Shown here piece after piece: positions 1 through 6,751 of a stretch of 9,022 nt of DNA; positions within the stretch are counted from its first letter, which is position 1; each line of letters begins with the position of its first letter. The notes beneath the pieces are model-generated. The model saw nothing but the letters and a program-made list of their open reading frames with translations, did no database searches and had not been told where the DNA came from. The stretch lies in NCBI GenBank assembly GCA_946480585.1, contig CAMLKQ010000074.1, positions 1 through 9,022 on the forward strand. Reading direction: 5' to 3'. Origin of the DNA: an uncultured Kangiella sp. (GTDB lineage: Bacteria > Pseudomonadota > Gammaproteobacteria > Enterobacterales > DSM-103792). A program made the translations under genes and the position numbers.

Positions 1-72
1 AATGATTTTGGCGTCGGCCGTGGTGCTGGCCAGCAGCAGCGTTGCGGTCAAAGCGGTAAACAGCGTTTTCAT
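1..72 (-). CDS. Exported protein, N-terminal fragment (runs off the window)
   Basis: An ATG at 72 opens 24 codons that continue past the left edge. The visible protein, MKTLFTALTATLLLASTTAD followed by AKII, is a textbook Sec signal peptide: a Lys after Met, a hydrophobic core, and a likely signal peptidase I site near residues 20-22 (ADA). The mature protein would begin about KII. It lies 73 bases downstream of, and on the same strand as, the spermidine-synthase-type membrane protein at 146-742. In related genomes a soluble spermidine-synthase-like protein often accompanies that membrane domain, so this gene is a plausible candidate for it; that is inference, since no catalytic motif is in view. 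No strong Shine-Dalgarno sequence precedes the ATG. The export signal is well supported; the function is not. Confidence 0.7.
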   Translation of the reverse strand, partial: MKTLFTALTATLLLASTTADAKII

Positions 73-113
73 GGGTGCGTCCAGAAAAGTCTGAGTCAGG
101 GGCTGCCGGTTTT

Positions 114-139
114 GCCGCCGCGCGCTGCTTTGCGGCGGC
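114..139. repeat. GC-only inverted repeat in the intergenic gap
   Basis: GCCGCCGC at 114-121 pairs perfectly with GCGGCGGC at 132-139 across a 10-base loop; T113 and A140 can extend the stem to 9 bp. It sits between the stop of the membrane protein gene (146) and the start of the signal-peptide gene (72). On the minus strand, the transcribed one, the stem is followed by AAAA rather than a U run, so it is not a standard intrinsic terminator. It may stabilise the upstream message end or attenuate readthrough. Confidence 0.5.
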
Positions 140-145
140 AGTAGC

Positions 146-742
146 TCAAGCAACCGGAAAACGTTTATGTAGCGCCAGCAACAACAGGCCGTTGCCAATC
201 ATGACGGCGATGGCGACCAACAGAATCTGATTCATTTCAGCCAAGGCAACCAGATAAAACGACGTTGCCAGCGTGCCGAGTGCGCTGCCCAGGGTCGAAA
301 CAAAATACAACACGCCAGCCGAGTGGCCGCTGGTTTCGCGTGAGCGGGTCAGCAAACGAATCGAGTAAGGCGACACCATGCCCATGACCACCGAGGGCGC
401 CAGAAACAGCACCAGCGAGGCGACCAAGGAACCGTAACGCGGATCGATGATGACATCGAAGATAGCCGCCATGATCGGTTCCGACAGATAGACAACCGGC
501 AACATCAGGACGCCTGCGAGCACGAAGATGATGCCATAGCGGCGAACGCTGGCGTTGTGCAAGGACCAGCGACCACCGAGCAAGTAACCGATGCTGAGCG
601 CCAGCATGAACACCGTGATGATGCTGCCCCAGACGTAAATATCGCCACCAAACCACGGCGCCAGAATGCGGCCGCCAAGCATTTCCAGCACCATCAGGAT
701 GAAGCCGGACACAAACGCCGACCAGAAAACCACCATGCTCAT
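146..742 (-). CDS. Spermidine synthase-family membrane protein, membrane domain only
   Basis: A 198-residue, strongly hydrophobic protein with about six to seven membrane segments (roughly residues 4-24, 36-57, 69-87, 104-124, 142-164, 170-191). Characteristic signatures of the integral-membrane part of fused MFS/spermidine-synthase proteins are present: LEMLGGRILAPWFGG (19-33), GMVSPYSIRL (121-130) and GVLYFVSTLGSALGTL (143-158). Larger family members continue into a SpeE-like, SAM-binding methyltransferase fold; this one stops right after the last helix, so that catalytic part is absent. The start is the ATG at 742, with AAGGA about 10 bases upstream; a second ATG two codons later is less well placed. 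It follows the deacetylase gene by 57 bases and is probably cotranscribed with it. The partner may be the exported protein at 1-72. Substrate and role are unknown; spermidine synthesis should not be assumed. Confidence 0.8.
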   Translation of the reverse strand: MSMVVFWSAFVSGFILMVLEMLGGRILAPWFGGDIYVWGSIITVFMLALSIGYLLGGRWSLHNASVRRYGIIFVLAGVLMLPVVYLSEPIMAAIFDVIIDPRYGSLVASLVLFLAPSVVMGMVSPYSIRLLTRSRETSGHSAGVLYFVSTLGSALGTLATSFYLVALAEMNQILLVAIAVMIGNGLLLLALHKRFPVA

Positions 743-799
743 GTTCTTGTTGTCCTTTTACTGCGCTGTGCGATGCGCGTCAGATGTCAGCCATCGCGG

Positions 800-1741
800 T
801 CACTGAAATACGGCCTGCTCTTGCAAATGGTTCTGCAACCATGCTTCGTCTTCGCTGTCCGGCACCAGCTCGCGACGTTTGACGCCGCTCGCCGCCGCCA
901 GCGCTGCGACCCGGCCCTGACCATTGAAGAGCGTGTCCGGGATGTGTTCGGCGATGGGATCCTGGTAAGCCTGTGTGGCCGGGATGACGGTCCAGCCCTG
1001 CGCCCGAATATGCCGCACCAGATCGGCAATAAACAAGGCCGCGAGATCGTTTTCGTGCAGTAACAGCACATGCCGCGGTGAGCGGCCGAGTTGCTGCACG
1101 GCGATGCGGTCATAGAACAAGATGCTTTGCCAGAGCACGTCGAGGTACACCTGCCGGAGCTTGCCATAGTCAATTGACTTGCCGGCTTTCAGCGCATCCT
1201 GAAATTGCGCGTCGAGATACCAGTCGTAGTTGTCGACGGTGACGTAGCCATTGCGGTAGCCGTGATCAGCCAGTGCTTGCAACAGATCTCGGTGCGTGTC
1301 GGTGGTTTTGCCTTCGTCGAGAAACGGAAAGCGGAACAGCGGCAGAAAGCCCGGCAGCTCGCGCAGCCGGGCGTCGGCCAGACGCAAGTCTTCGCGAAAA
1401 CCGGCCAGGCCCAAGGTATCCGGCCGGCTGTGGCGATGACTGTGATTGGCCAGTTTGTGGCCGGCAGCGGCATAGGCCAGCAATTGCGGCCGGTTGTTGT
1501 CGGTCAGATTGCTGGTGGTGACAAAGAACAGTGCTTCTCGCACACCCGCCAGTCGCAGCTGTTCCAGCAACTGCTGACTGCGCTGGGCGCTGCTGAAATA
1601 ACGGCCATCGGGTCGCGGTGCATCATCGAAGCTCAACGCAATTTCGCCGGCACAGGCCGGCGAAACGTGCAACAAGCAGGGGAGGATGATGCACAGGGCT
1701 GCGAACAGTCGCTGGACGACGGCGGGTGCTGATGCGCTCAC
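800..1741 (-). CDS. Exported polysaccharide deacetylase (NodB/CE4 family)
   Basis: A 313-residue protein with a signal peptide (hydrophobic core about residues 11-28, likely cleavage near ACA/GE at 29-32) followed by a NodB-type deacetylase domain. Family motifs appear in order: SFDDAP (37-42, metal and catalytic Asp pair D39/D40), NHSHRH (99-104, metal-binding H100 and H104), RFPFLDEG (137-144, motif 3 Arg), VDNYDWYLD (169-177, motif 4) and LLLHEND (226-232, motif 5 His229). Such enzymes remove N- or O-acetyl groups from cell-wall or extracellular polysaccharides using a divalent metal; the actual substrate cannot be read here. The start is a GTG whose bases overlap the stop of the upstream PEBP gene (GTGA), indicating translational coupling. 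There is no other Met codon in the signal-peptide region, which supports the GTG. An alternative reading as a lipoprotein (Cys22 or Cys30) lacks a good lipobox. Confidence 0.88.
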   Translation of the reverse strand: MSASAPAVVQRLFAALCIILPCLLHVSPACAGEIALSFDDAPRPDGRYFSSAQRSQQLLEQLRLAGVREALFFVTTSNLTDNNRPQLLAYAAAGHKLANHSHRHSRPDTLGLAGFREDLRLADARLRELPGFLPLFRFPFLDEGKTTDTHRDLLQALADHGYRNGYVTVDNYDWYLDAQFQDALKAGKSIDYGKLRQVYLDVLWQSILFYDRIAVQQLGRSPRHVLLLHENDLAALFIADLVRHIRAQGWTVIPATQAYQDPIAEHIPDTLFNGQGRVAALAAASGVKRRELVPDSEDEAWLQNHLQEQAVFQ

Positions 1742-2214
1742 GGCTTCTTGCCCGTTTTTTCGTAGGTGCCGATGAGTTGTGTTTCGGCCAGCACATGGCC
1801 TTTCATGGCTTGTTCCAATGCAGCTTTGTTGGCTTTGCCGAGATCGGGCAGCACGGTGTCGAGTGCATACAGTTTATGGAAGTAGCGGTGCCGACCGATC
1901 GGCGGGCAGGGGCCGCCATAGCCTTCGCGTTGCCAATCGTTCAGTGCCGACTTGGCGCCAGCGGGCAGCGTGCCGCCCTCTGGCAAACCTTGGCTGTCAG
2001 CAGGCAGGTTATAAACCAGCCAATGTACCCACGTGATTTTTGGTGCGCGCGGATCCGGCGCGTCCGGATCATCGACGATCAGCACCAGTGATTTGGTGCC
2101 TGCCGGCGCGTTTTGCCAGGTCAGCGGCGGCGCCAGATCACGACCTTCGCAGGTATAGACCGTAGGGATTGGCTCTTGATGATGGAAAACCGGTGAATCG
2201 ATCGCAAATGGCAT
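1738..2214 (-). CDS. YbhB/YbcL-family PEBP (Raf kinase inhibitor-like) protein
   Basis: A 158-residue protein of the phosphatidylethanolamine-binding protein superfamily, bacterial YbhB/YbcL branch, whose usual length is about 155-185. The ligand-pocket motifs are visible: VDDPDAPDP (47-55), HWLVYNLP (64-71), and GYGGPCPPIGRHRYFHKLYALD (split here as GYGGPCPP at 98-105 and GRHRYFHKLYALD at 107-119). His64 and the GRHR loop are typical of the anion-binding site. There is no signal peptide, so it is probably cytoplasmic. The start ATG at 2214 has a perfect AAGGAGG four bases upstream (2219-2225), the strongest ribosome-binding site among the minus-strand genes. The stop overlaps the GTG of the deacetylase gene. 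The biochemical role of bacterial members is poorly defined; kinase regulation should not be assumed. Confidence 0.92.
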   Translation of the reverse strand: MPFAIDSPVFHHQEPIPTVYTCEGRDLAPPLTWQNAPAGTKSLVLIVDDPDAPDPRAPKITWVHWLVYNLPADSQGLPEGGTLPAGAKSALNDWQREGYGGPCPPIGRHRYFHKLYALDTVLPDLGKANKAALEQAMKGHVLAETQLIGTYEKTGKKP

Positions 2215-2276
2215 ACATCCTCCTTGATTGAGTTCATTAACGAGCGCGAGTGCGGATCACGCGAAGCGCAAGCGAA

Positions 2277-3005
2277 TTAGTTGAATAGCGCATCGTAACC
2301 AATTGCGAACACGGCAATGTCGGCCAGAATGTGGCTGAAATAACCCGGCCAGATGCTGCGGTAACGCGCGTACAGCAGACTCCAGATCACGCCGGCCAGC
2401 AGCACGCCGAGCGATGCCAGCGCGTTGAGTTGCCACGGCACATAGGCTGACAAGGCCACGCTGTGATGCACCATGAAAATAACGGCCGCGAGCAACACGG
2501 CATTGCGCGGCGACAGCAGTTGCTCGGATTGCCGGTACAGAAACCAACGAAACGCGTATTCCTCGACCAGGCTGTTGAAGAACGTCCAGTACGCCGCCAT
2601 CAGCAGATAACGTTCAGGCGATGACAAACCGGCAGTGCTCAGCAGCTCGCGCATCGGCGCCGGATCAAACTGGCCTTTGCCAAACAGGTAATAGCCGGCA
2701 ACGATGCTGGCGGCCATCAACACGCCGGACGCAAGACCGGCCACAACGCCCGCTGTGCGCTGGGTTGCTGCCAGCGGCGACCACGACCAAGGCTGCCGTT
2801 CCTTGAGCAAAAACCACAATGCAGGTCCGAGCAGAAACCACAGTTTGGCAAATGCCCACAGCGCCGAACCGAGCGGTCCCGGTGTACCGTAAAGCGCGAT
2901 GGCAACCCCGACGGTAGGGGCCGGCGCAAACAGCAGCAGAGCGAGCAGCGCGTTATGTCGGTTTGCCGACGAAGCGGGCGAAGAATGTGTCATGCCATCC
3001 AACAT
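2277..3005 (-). CDS. CPBP-family intramembrane metalloprotease homologue
   Basis: A 242-residue polytopic membrane protein of the CPBP (CAAX protease / bacteriocin-processing, ABI) family. Using the ATG at 3005, the diagnostic motifs are EEYAFR (148-153, the EExxxR glutamates), FMVHH (177-181, second motif His) and SHILAD (224-229, third motif His225 and Asp229). All predicted catalytic residues are therefore kept. Hydrophobic stretches surround them (about 20-40, 50-67, 85-107, 134-149, 168-183, 192-213, 224-238). Members cleave prenylated or other membrane substrates, or act in bacteriocin immunity; the target here is unknown. The frame is open upstream to a TTG at 3065 and includes an ATG at 3041, but a predicted promoter occupies 3037-3065, so translation more likely starts at 3005 (AAGGA about 10 bases upstream) or at 2993 (GGA five bases upstream). 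Confidence 0.85.
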   Translation of the reverse strand: MLDGMTHSSPASSANRHNALLALLLFAPAPTVGVAIALYGTPGPLGSALWAFAKLWFLLGPALWFLLKERQPWSWSPLAATQRTAGVVAGLASGVLMAASIVAGYYLFGKGQFDPAPMRELLSTAGLSSPERYLLMAAYWTFFNSLVEEYAFRWFLYRQSEQLLSPRNAVLLAAVIFMVHHSVALSAYVPWQLNALASLGVLLAGVIWSLLYARYRSIWPGYFSHILADIAVFAIGYDALFN

Positions 3006-3036
3006 TGGCGGAGAATCCTTGCAGCGCAGGAGGCTG

Positions 3037-3065
3037 ACCATACACGCGTGGATCGAGGCTGGCAA
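3037..3065 (-). promoter_or_regulatory. Predicted sigma-70 promoter for the CPBP protease gene
   Basis: On the minus strand TTGCCA (3065-3060) and TATGGT (3042-3037) are separated by exactly 17 bases and match the -35 and -10 consensus at five and four of six positions. Transcription would start near 3030, about 25 bases before the ATG at 3005. This placement argues against the longer in-frame starts at 3065 and 3041. It would drive the unit CPBP, PEBP, deacetylase and membrane protein. Confidence 0.5.
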
Positions 3066-3074
3066 TTGCGTGAG

Positions 3075-3097
3075 GAAAAGGTCGCAGGATGTGCGAC
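3075..3097 (-). terminator. Possible intrinsic terminator after tusE
   Basis: On the minus strand GTCGCA (3097-3092) and TGCGAC (3086-3081) form a perfect 6 bp stem with a CATCC loop, followed by CTTTTCC. It lies about 65 bases past the tusE stop and just before the predicted CPBP promoter, where a terminator would be expected. The stem is short and the U run is only four bases, so termination may be weak. Confidence 0.45.
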
Positions 3098-3117
3098 GGA
3101 CACGGCACGAATTTGCT

Positions 3118-3134
3118 ACCGGCGGTTTGCCGGT
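3118..3134. repeat. Short inverted repeat downstream of tusE
   Basis: ACCGGC (3118-3123) and GCCGGT (3129-3134) are perfect inverted repeats around a five-base loop. There is no U run on the minus strand, so it is not itself a terminator. It is the first hairpin a tusE message would form after its stop, ahead of the one at 3081-3097, and could protect the 3' end. Apart from these two hairpins and the CPBP promoter, I see nothing else in the 157-base gap 3006-3162. Confidence 0.35.
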
Positions 3135-3162
3135 GAAGGCGAAATACCAGAAATGTCGGAGT

Positions 3163-3504
3163 TCAGATACAGCGCGCCGGTTTCGGCAGGCCGGCGATTT
3201 TGGTCGCCTGTTTGGCCGGTTCCTTGAACAGCGTGTGCAGGTACAGGCTGTTGCCTTTTTCCGGGCCCCAGTGCTGGGCGAGGTATTTCACCAGTGGCCG
3301 GATTGCCGGGCTGCTTTGGAATTCGTCATAGAACGCTTGCACATAGCCGATGACCTGCCAGTGCTCGGCAGTCAGTTGAATGCCTTCCTGTATCGCGATG
3401 GCTTCGGCGACGGCGCGCGTCCAGTCGCTGCGTTGTCGCAGATAACCGTGGTTGTCGGTGGCAATGGTATGCCCTTCAACAAGCAAAGTCGGTTGCGTGC
3501 TCAT
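3163..3504 (-). CDS. tusE: Sulfurtransferase TusE (DsrC/TusE family)
   Basis: A 113-residue soluble protein of normal family length. The C-terminus KQATKIAGLPKPARCI is the family hallmark, with the penultimate Cys112 that accepts sulfur. Other conserved parts are LTAEHWQVIGYVQAFYDEF (44-62), SPAIRPLVKYL (65-75) and GPEKGNSLYL (80-89). In E. coli TusE takes persulfide sulfur from the TusBCD complex and hands it to MnmA for tRNA 2-thiouridine synthesis. True DsrC of dissimilatory sulfur oxidisers has a second Cys about ten residues before the last; here that position has none and Cys112 is the only cysteine, so TusE is the right call. The ATG at 3504 follows the tusB stop by six bases with only a weak ribosome-binding site, suggesting coupling to tusB. 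It is the last gene of the tus operon. Confidence 0.95.
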   Translation of the reverse strand: MSTQPTLLVEGHTIATDNHGYLRQRSDWTRAVAEAIAIQEGIQLTAEHWQVIGYVQAFYDEFQSSPAIRPLVKYLAQHWGPEKGNSLYLHTLFKEPAKQATKIAGLPKPARCI

Positions 3505-3510
3505 CGTGAT

Positions 3511-3825
3511 TCAGGACCAGGCAATGACGCGATCATGCAGCAGCGTCAGTTCGACAAACGCCTGCTCGCTGATCGGCTGGATGTAGCCCGGTAGTAGTGA
3601 ATTGAGGCCGCGTGCGTCGATATCAGCTTGAATGGTGTAGCGAGCCGGCAGCAGCGCGTTGGCGAGCAATTCATGGCGTGCCAGCAGCACGGCATCTTCG
3701 CGCAGCAGGATCGCATCGTCTGGTTGCAGGGCCGCAAGCGCGCGGCGCAGCGCCTCGCTGCTGGCGGTGTGCAGGCTGTGCAGGCTGCGTTTTTTGGGCG
3801 CGGTATTCATGGGCGAAATCGTCAT
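3511..3825 (-). CDS. tusB: Sulfur relay protein TusB (DsrH family)
   Basis: A 104-residue protein matching TusB/DsrH: a LHSLHTAS start of the domain (15-22), ALQPDDAILLREDAVLLA (32-49) and DIDARGLNSLLPGYIQPIS (68-86), ending FVELTLLHDRVIAWS, which parallels the FVRLTVKHPSQMAW end of E. coli TusB. TusB is one of three similar small subunits of the cytoplasmic TusB2C2D2 hexamer that moves sulfur from TusA to TusE. It contains no cysteine, consistent with TusB not being the sulfur carrier. Compared with E. coli TusB (which begins MLHTLH) there are about 14 extra N-terminal residues; the ATG at 3810 is a possible alternative start that removes five of them. Neither start has a strong ribosome-binding site. 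The ATG at 3825 is three bases from the tusC stop. Confidence 0.9.
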   Translation of the reverse strand: MTISPMNTAPKKRSLHSLHTASSEALRRALAALQPDDAILLREDAVLLARHELLANALLPARYTIQADIDARGLNSLLPGYIQPISEQAFVELTLLHDRVIAWS

Positions 3826-3828
3826 GGT

Positions 3829-4209
3829 TCAGTACACCCAGACCTGATCCAACTGGGCCAATTCGCTGCTGAGTTCGGCACGGCTTTTCAACTCAGCAAG
3901 GCTGTTCAGCTCATCATTCAAGGCCAGTTGGCTGGCATCGATGCCGGCATGGCGCAAACTGTCTCGGCATATCCGCACCGACGCCACGCCGTACAGCGGC
4001 ATCAAATGGAATTGCGCGAGCAGGGATTTGTCGCCGAGCGGACTGGCAATCGGTTGCGGCAACAGTTGCCAGATGCCGTCGTCCTGAAAGATCACCGTAA
4101 CATGCTGATCAAACGCGGCACAGGCGAGGGCGGTGTCGAGCGCTTGGCTGGCGCTGTCGCTGCCGTGCGGCGGGCGGGTGATGACAATGCCGATGTGCTG
4201 GGTTTTCAT
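3829..4209 (-). CDS. tusC: Sulfur relay protein TusC (DsrF family)
   Basis: A 126-residue protein starting MKTQHIGIVITRPPHGSDSA, with ALDTALACAAFDQHVTVIFQ (23-42), DDGIWQLLP (43-51) and LYGVASVRICRDSLRHAGI (72-90). These parallel E. coli TusC (APHGTAAGREGLDALLA, FFIADGVFQLLPG, LGLYDIEQCWVC). TusC is the structural partner in the TusB2C2D2 sulfur-relay hexamer. The frame extends upstream to a TTG at 4224 that overlaps the tusD stop, but the ATG at 4209 has GAGG nine bases upstream (within the tusD stop region) and matches the family start, so I prefer it. The gap to tusD is 11 bases and to tusB three bases, typical of a tightly coupled operon. Confidence 0.92.
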   Translation of the reverse strand: MKTQHIGIVITRPPHGSDSASQALDTALACAAFDQHVTVIFQDDGIWQLLPQPIASPLGDKSLLAQFHLMPLYGVASVRICRDSLRHAGIDASQLALNDELNSLAELKSRAELSSELAQLDQVWVY

Positions 4210-4220
4210 CGTGGCTTGCC

Positions 4221-4604
4221 TCAACCCGGGAAATGGATGACGCGATCACAATCGAGCGTGCATTCGACCAGCGAGCCGAGCCCGCTGATGCTGAAATGCG
4301 CCGCCAGATTGTGTTTGCCGCTGGCATCGGCCTTGAGGCCGTAGCGTTGCGCGGCGGCGGAACACAGCAAGAGTTCGGTGCCGTCGGCTTCGACCAGCGT
4401 TTGCCAACGCTGCTGCAGTGCAGGTTCGTCGCTCGGGATATCAAGTTCGGCCTGACCGACCAGCACGGCATCGCCGGCAAAAAATACCCGCGCGATGTGA
4501 TGGCCGCTGGCCAGTGCCGCCTCGGCAAAGCGCAGCGCCGACAGCTGGCCTTGCCGGCTGATCGGGTTGGCGGTGACATAAAGGGCAAAGCGCTTGTGGC
4601 TCAT
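4221..4604 (-). CDS. tusD: Sulfurtransferase TusD (DsrE family)
   Basis: A 127-residue protein starting MSHKRFALYVTANPISRQGQ. It has the DsrE/TusD layout: a Rossmann-like first strand, AEAALASGHHIARVFFAGDAV (27-47), the segment TELLLCSAAAQRYGL (76-90), and HFSISGLGSLVECTLDCDRV near the end, close to the TLSGLGALAEASLTCDRVV end of E. coli TusD. Cys81 aligns with the E. coli Cys78 that carries the persulfide. In the TusB2C2D2 complex TusD is the subunit that receives sulfur from TusA and passes it to TusE. The frame is open to a TTG at 4631; the ATG at 4604 fits homologue starts, though its ribosome-binding site is weak (GAGACC). It is the first gene of the operon and lies just downstream of the yccA terminator. 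Confidence 0.93.
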   Translation of the reverse strand: MSHKRFALYVTANPISRQGQLSALRFAEAALASGHHIARVFFAGDAVLVGQAELDIPSDEPALQQRWQTLVEADGTELLLCSAAAQRYGLKADASGKHNLAAHFSISGLGSLVECTLDCDRVIHFPG

Positions 4605-4642
4605 CCGGGCGGTCTCGGTGGCGACGGGCAAAACGGCCGGGC

Positions 4643-4670
4643 AAAAACAAAGCCCGCCGAAGCGGGCTTT
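4643..4670 (-). terminator. Strong intrinsic terminator of yccA (UUCG tetraloop)
   Basis: On the minus strand AAAGCCCGC (4670-4662) and GCGGGCTTT (4657-4649) form a perfect 9 bp stem closed by a TTCG loop, the very stable C(UUCG)G tetraloop, followed by GTTTTTG. It lies 28 bases after the yccA stop and 38 bases before the tusD start, so yccA and tusDCBE should be largely separate transcripts. A few A residues precede the stem, but there is no convergent plus-strand gene that would need termination. Confidence 0.9.
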
Positions 4671-4676
4671 ATTGTA
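4671..4676 (-). promoter_or_regulatory. Candidate -10 box for the tusDCBE operon
   Basis: TACAAT on the minus strand matches the sigma-70 -10 consensus at five of six positions and touches the 5' arm of the yccA terminator. No good -35 sits 16-18 bases upstream, so the evidence is partial. If used, transcription would begin around 4664, inside the hairpin's first arm, and the new tus message would lack bases needed to form that terminator. This is the only promoter-like element I can see between yccA and tusD. Confidence 0.35.
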
Positions 4677-4698
4677 GCGCGGGTATCGACGCGGTGCT

Positions 4699-5394
4699 TC
4701 AGTCGTCGCTGGACATGCCCAGCAACATCATCAGGTTGGTGAAGATGTTGTAGATGTTCAGGTACAGCGACACGGTGGCGCGGATGTAGTTGGTTTCGCC
4801 GCCGTGGATGATGTTGCTGGTGTCGTACAGGATGAAGGCCGAGAACAGCAGCACGCAGGCCGCCGACAGCGCCATGCTCAGCATCGGGATGTGGACGCCA
4901 AAGAAGTAGCTGGCAACCAGCATTGCGAGGGCGCTGAAAAACACCACCATCAGACCGACGAACAGGAAACCACGCATGAAGCTGAAGTCCTTGCGGGTGT
5001 TCAGCACATAGGCCGACAGCGACAGGAAAATCAGACCGGTGCCACCGAGTGCCTGCAGCACAATCAGACCGCCGCCGGCTTTCGCGAGGAAGAAGTTCAG
5101 CATCGGGGCCAGCCAGAAACCCATCCAGCCGGTGAAGGCAAATACCAGCGCCAGGCCGGCAGCCGAATCGGCGGTTTTGTGCACGCCGTACAGCAGTGCG
5201 AACGCACCGATCAAGGAGATCCACGGGCTGGCCGACGGCGCGAACAACATGCCGACATAAGCCGTCAATGCGCTGAACAGCAAGGTTGCCGACAGCAGCA
5301 TGTAGGTGTTCTTCAAAACCTTGTTGATTTCCGCAGCGCGCGTCTCTACGCCGGCGTAAACCGACGGACTGTAACCTTGGGCGTTGTATTCCAT
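4699..5394 (-). CDS. yccA: BI-1/YccA-family membrane protein
   Basis: A 231-residue inner-membrane protein with about seven hydrophobic helices (about 30-52, 57-72, 79-97, 109-131, 143-163, 169-190, 208-226) of the Bax inhibitor-1 / TMBIM family. The signature FILYDTSNIIHGGETNYIRA (187-206) followed by VSLYLNIYNIFTNLMMLLG matches E. coli YccA closely. YccA of E. coli binds and modulates the membrane protease FtsH, and other family members are pH-sensitive calcium channels. Of the two conserved aspartates described for the bacterial channel YetJ, the first is kept (D191) and the second position appears to be Asn213; E. coli YccA also departs there. The start ATG at 5394 has GAGG ten bases upstream; a longer frame reaches 5490 but runs through the predicted promoter. 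The gene order yccA-tusDCBE is conserved in related bacteria. Confidence 0.93.
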   Translation of the reverse strand: MEYNAQGYSPSVYAGVETRAAEINKVLKNTYMLLSATLLFSALTAYVGMLFAPSASPWISLIGAFALLYGVHKTADSAAGLALVFAFTGWMGFWLAPMLNFFLAKAGGGLIVLQALGGTGLIFLSLSAYVLNTRKDFSFMRGFLFVGLMVVFFSALAMLVASYFFGVHIPMLSMALSAACVLLFSAFILYDTSNIIHGGETNYIRATVSLYLNIYNIFTNLMMLLGMSSDD

Positions 5395-5424
5395 TGCTTG
5401 CTCACCTCGTTGCAGGAAACGGCA

Positions 5425-5438
5425 CCCCTTTAGAGGGG
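5425..5438. repeat. Small hairpin in the yccA leader
   Basis: CCCCT (5425-5429) and AGGGG (5434-5438) are inverted repeats around a four-base loop. It would lie in the yccA 5' untranslated region, about 20 bases upstream of the GAGG ribosome-binding site, so it does not cover that site. A role in message stability is possible; nothing more can be said. Confidence 0.35.
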
Positions 5439-5457
5439 CTAAACCGAGCCGAGTTGC

Positions 5458-5486
5458 ACGATACGGAGGCGGTTTTGACCGGTCAA
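5458..5486 (-). promoter_or_regulatory. Predicted sigma-70 promoter of yccA
   Basis: On the minus strand TTGACC (5486-5481, five of six matches to TTGACA) and TATCGT (5463-5458, four of six matches to TATAAT) are spaced by exactly 17 bases. The start of transcription would be near 5451, giving a leader of about 56 bases. The -35 box forms half of a 12 bp palindrome, and the element lies between the mnmA terminator and the yccA start, where an independent promoter is expected. Confidence 0.55.
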
Positions 5487-5500
5487 GCAAAACCGGTCAA
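5471..5500. promoter_or_regulatory. Palindrome and direct repeat over the yccA -35 region (candidate operator)
   Basis: TTGACCGGTCAA (5475-5486) is a perfect 12 bp palindrome. ACCGGTCAA occurs twice as a direct repeat, at 5478-5486 and 5492-5500, offset by 14 bp. GGTTTTG (5471-5477) and CAAAACC (5488-5494) are also perfect inverted repeats. The group overlaps the predicted -35 box and the region just upstream, a usual place for a repressor or activator site. The regulator is unknown; the pattern does not look like the E. coli CpxR box known upstream of yccA. Confidence 0.45.
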
Positions 5501-5510
5501 CGAAGCGGGC

Positions 5511-6725
<1,215 letters not shown>

Positions 6726-6751
6726 TCACCAGGCCGCACCGGACGCCGGCC

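Noticed and set aside
114..139. The GC hairpin as an intrinsic terminator
   Set aside because: The transcribed minus strand has AAAA after the stem, not a U run.
557..1063. Long plus-strand open frame across the membrane protein and deacetylase genes
   Set aside because: It runs antisense over two genes with clear family motifs, has a composition typical of a shadow frame (Arg, His and Gln rich) and no recognisable domain.
3163..4604. The tus genes as dsrEFH-dsrC of a dissimilatory sulfur oxidation system
   Set aside because: The DsrC/TusE protein has only the last cysteine, the DsrH/TusB protein has no cysteine, no dsrAB genes are present, and mnmA is close by; all fit tRNA thiolation instead.
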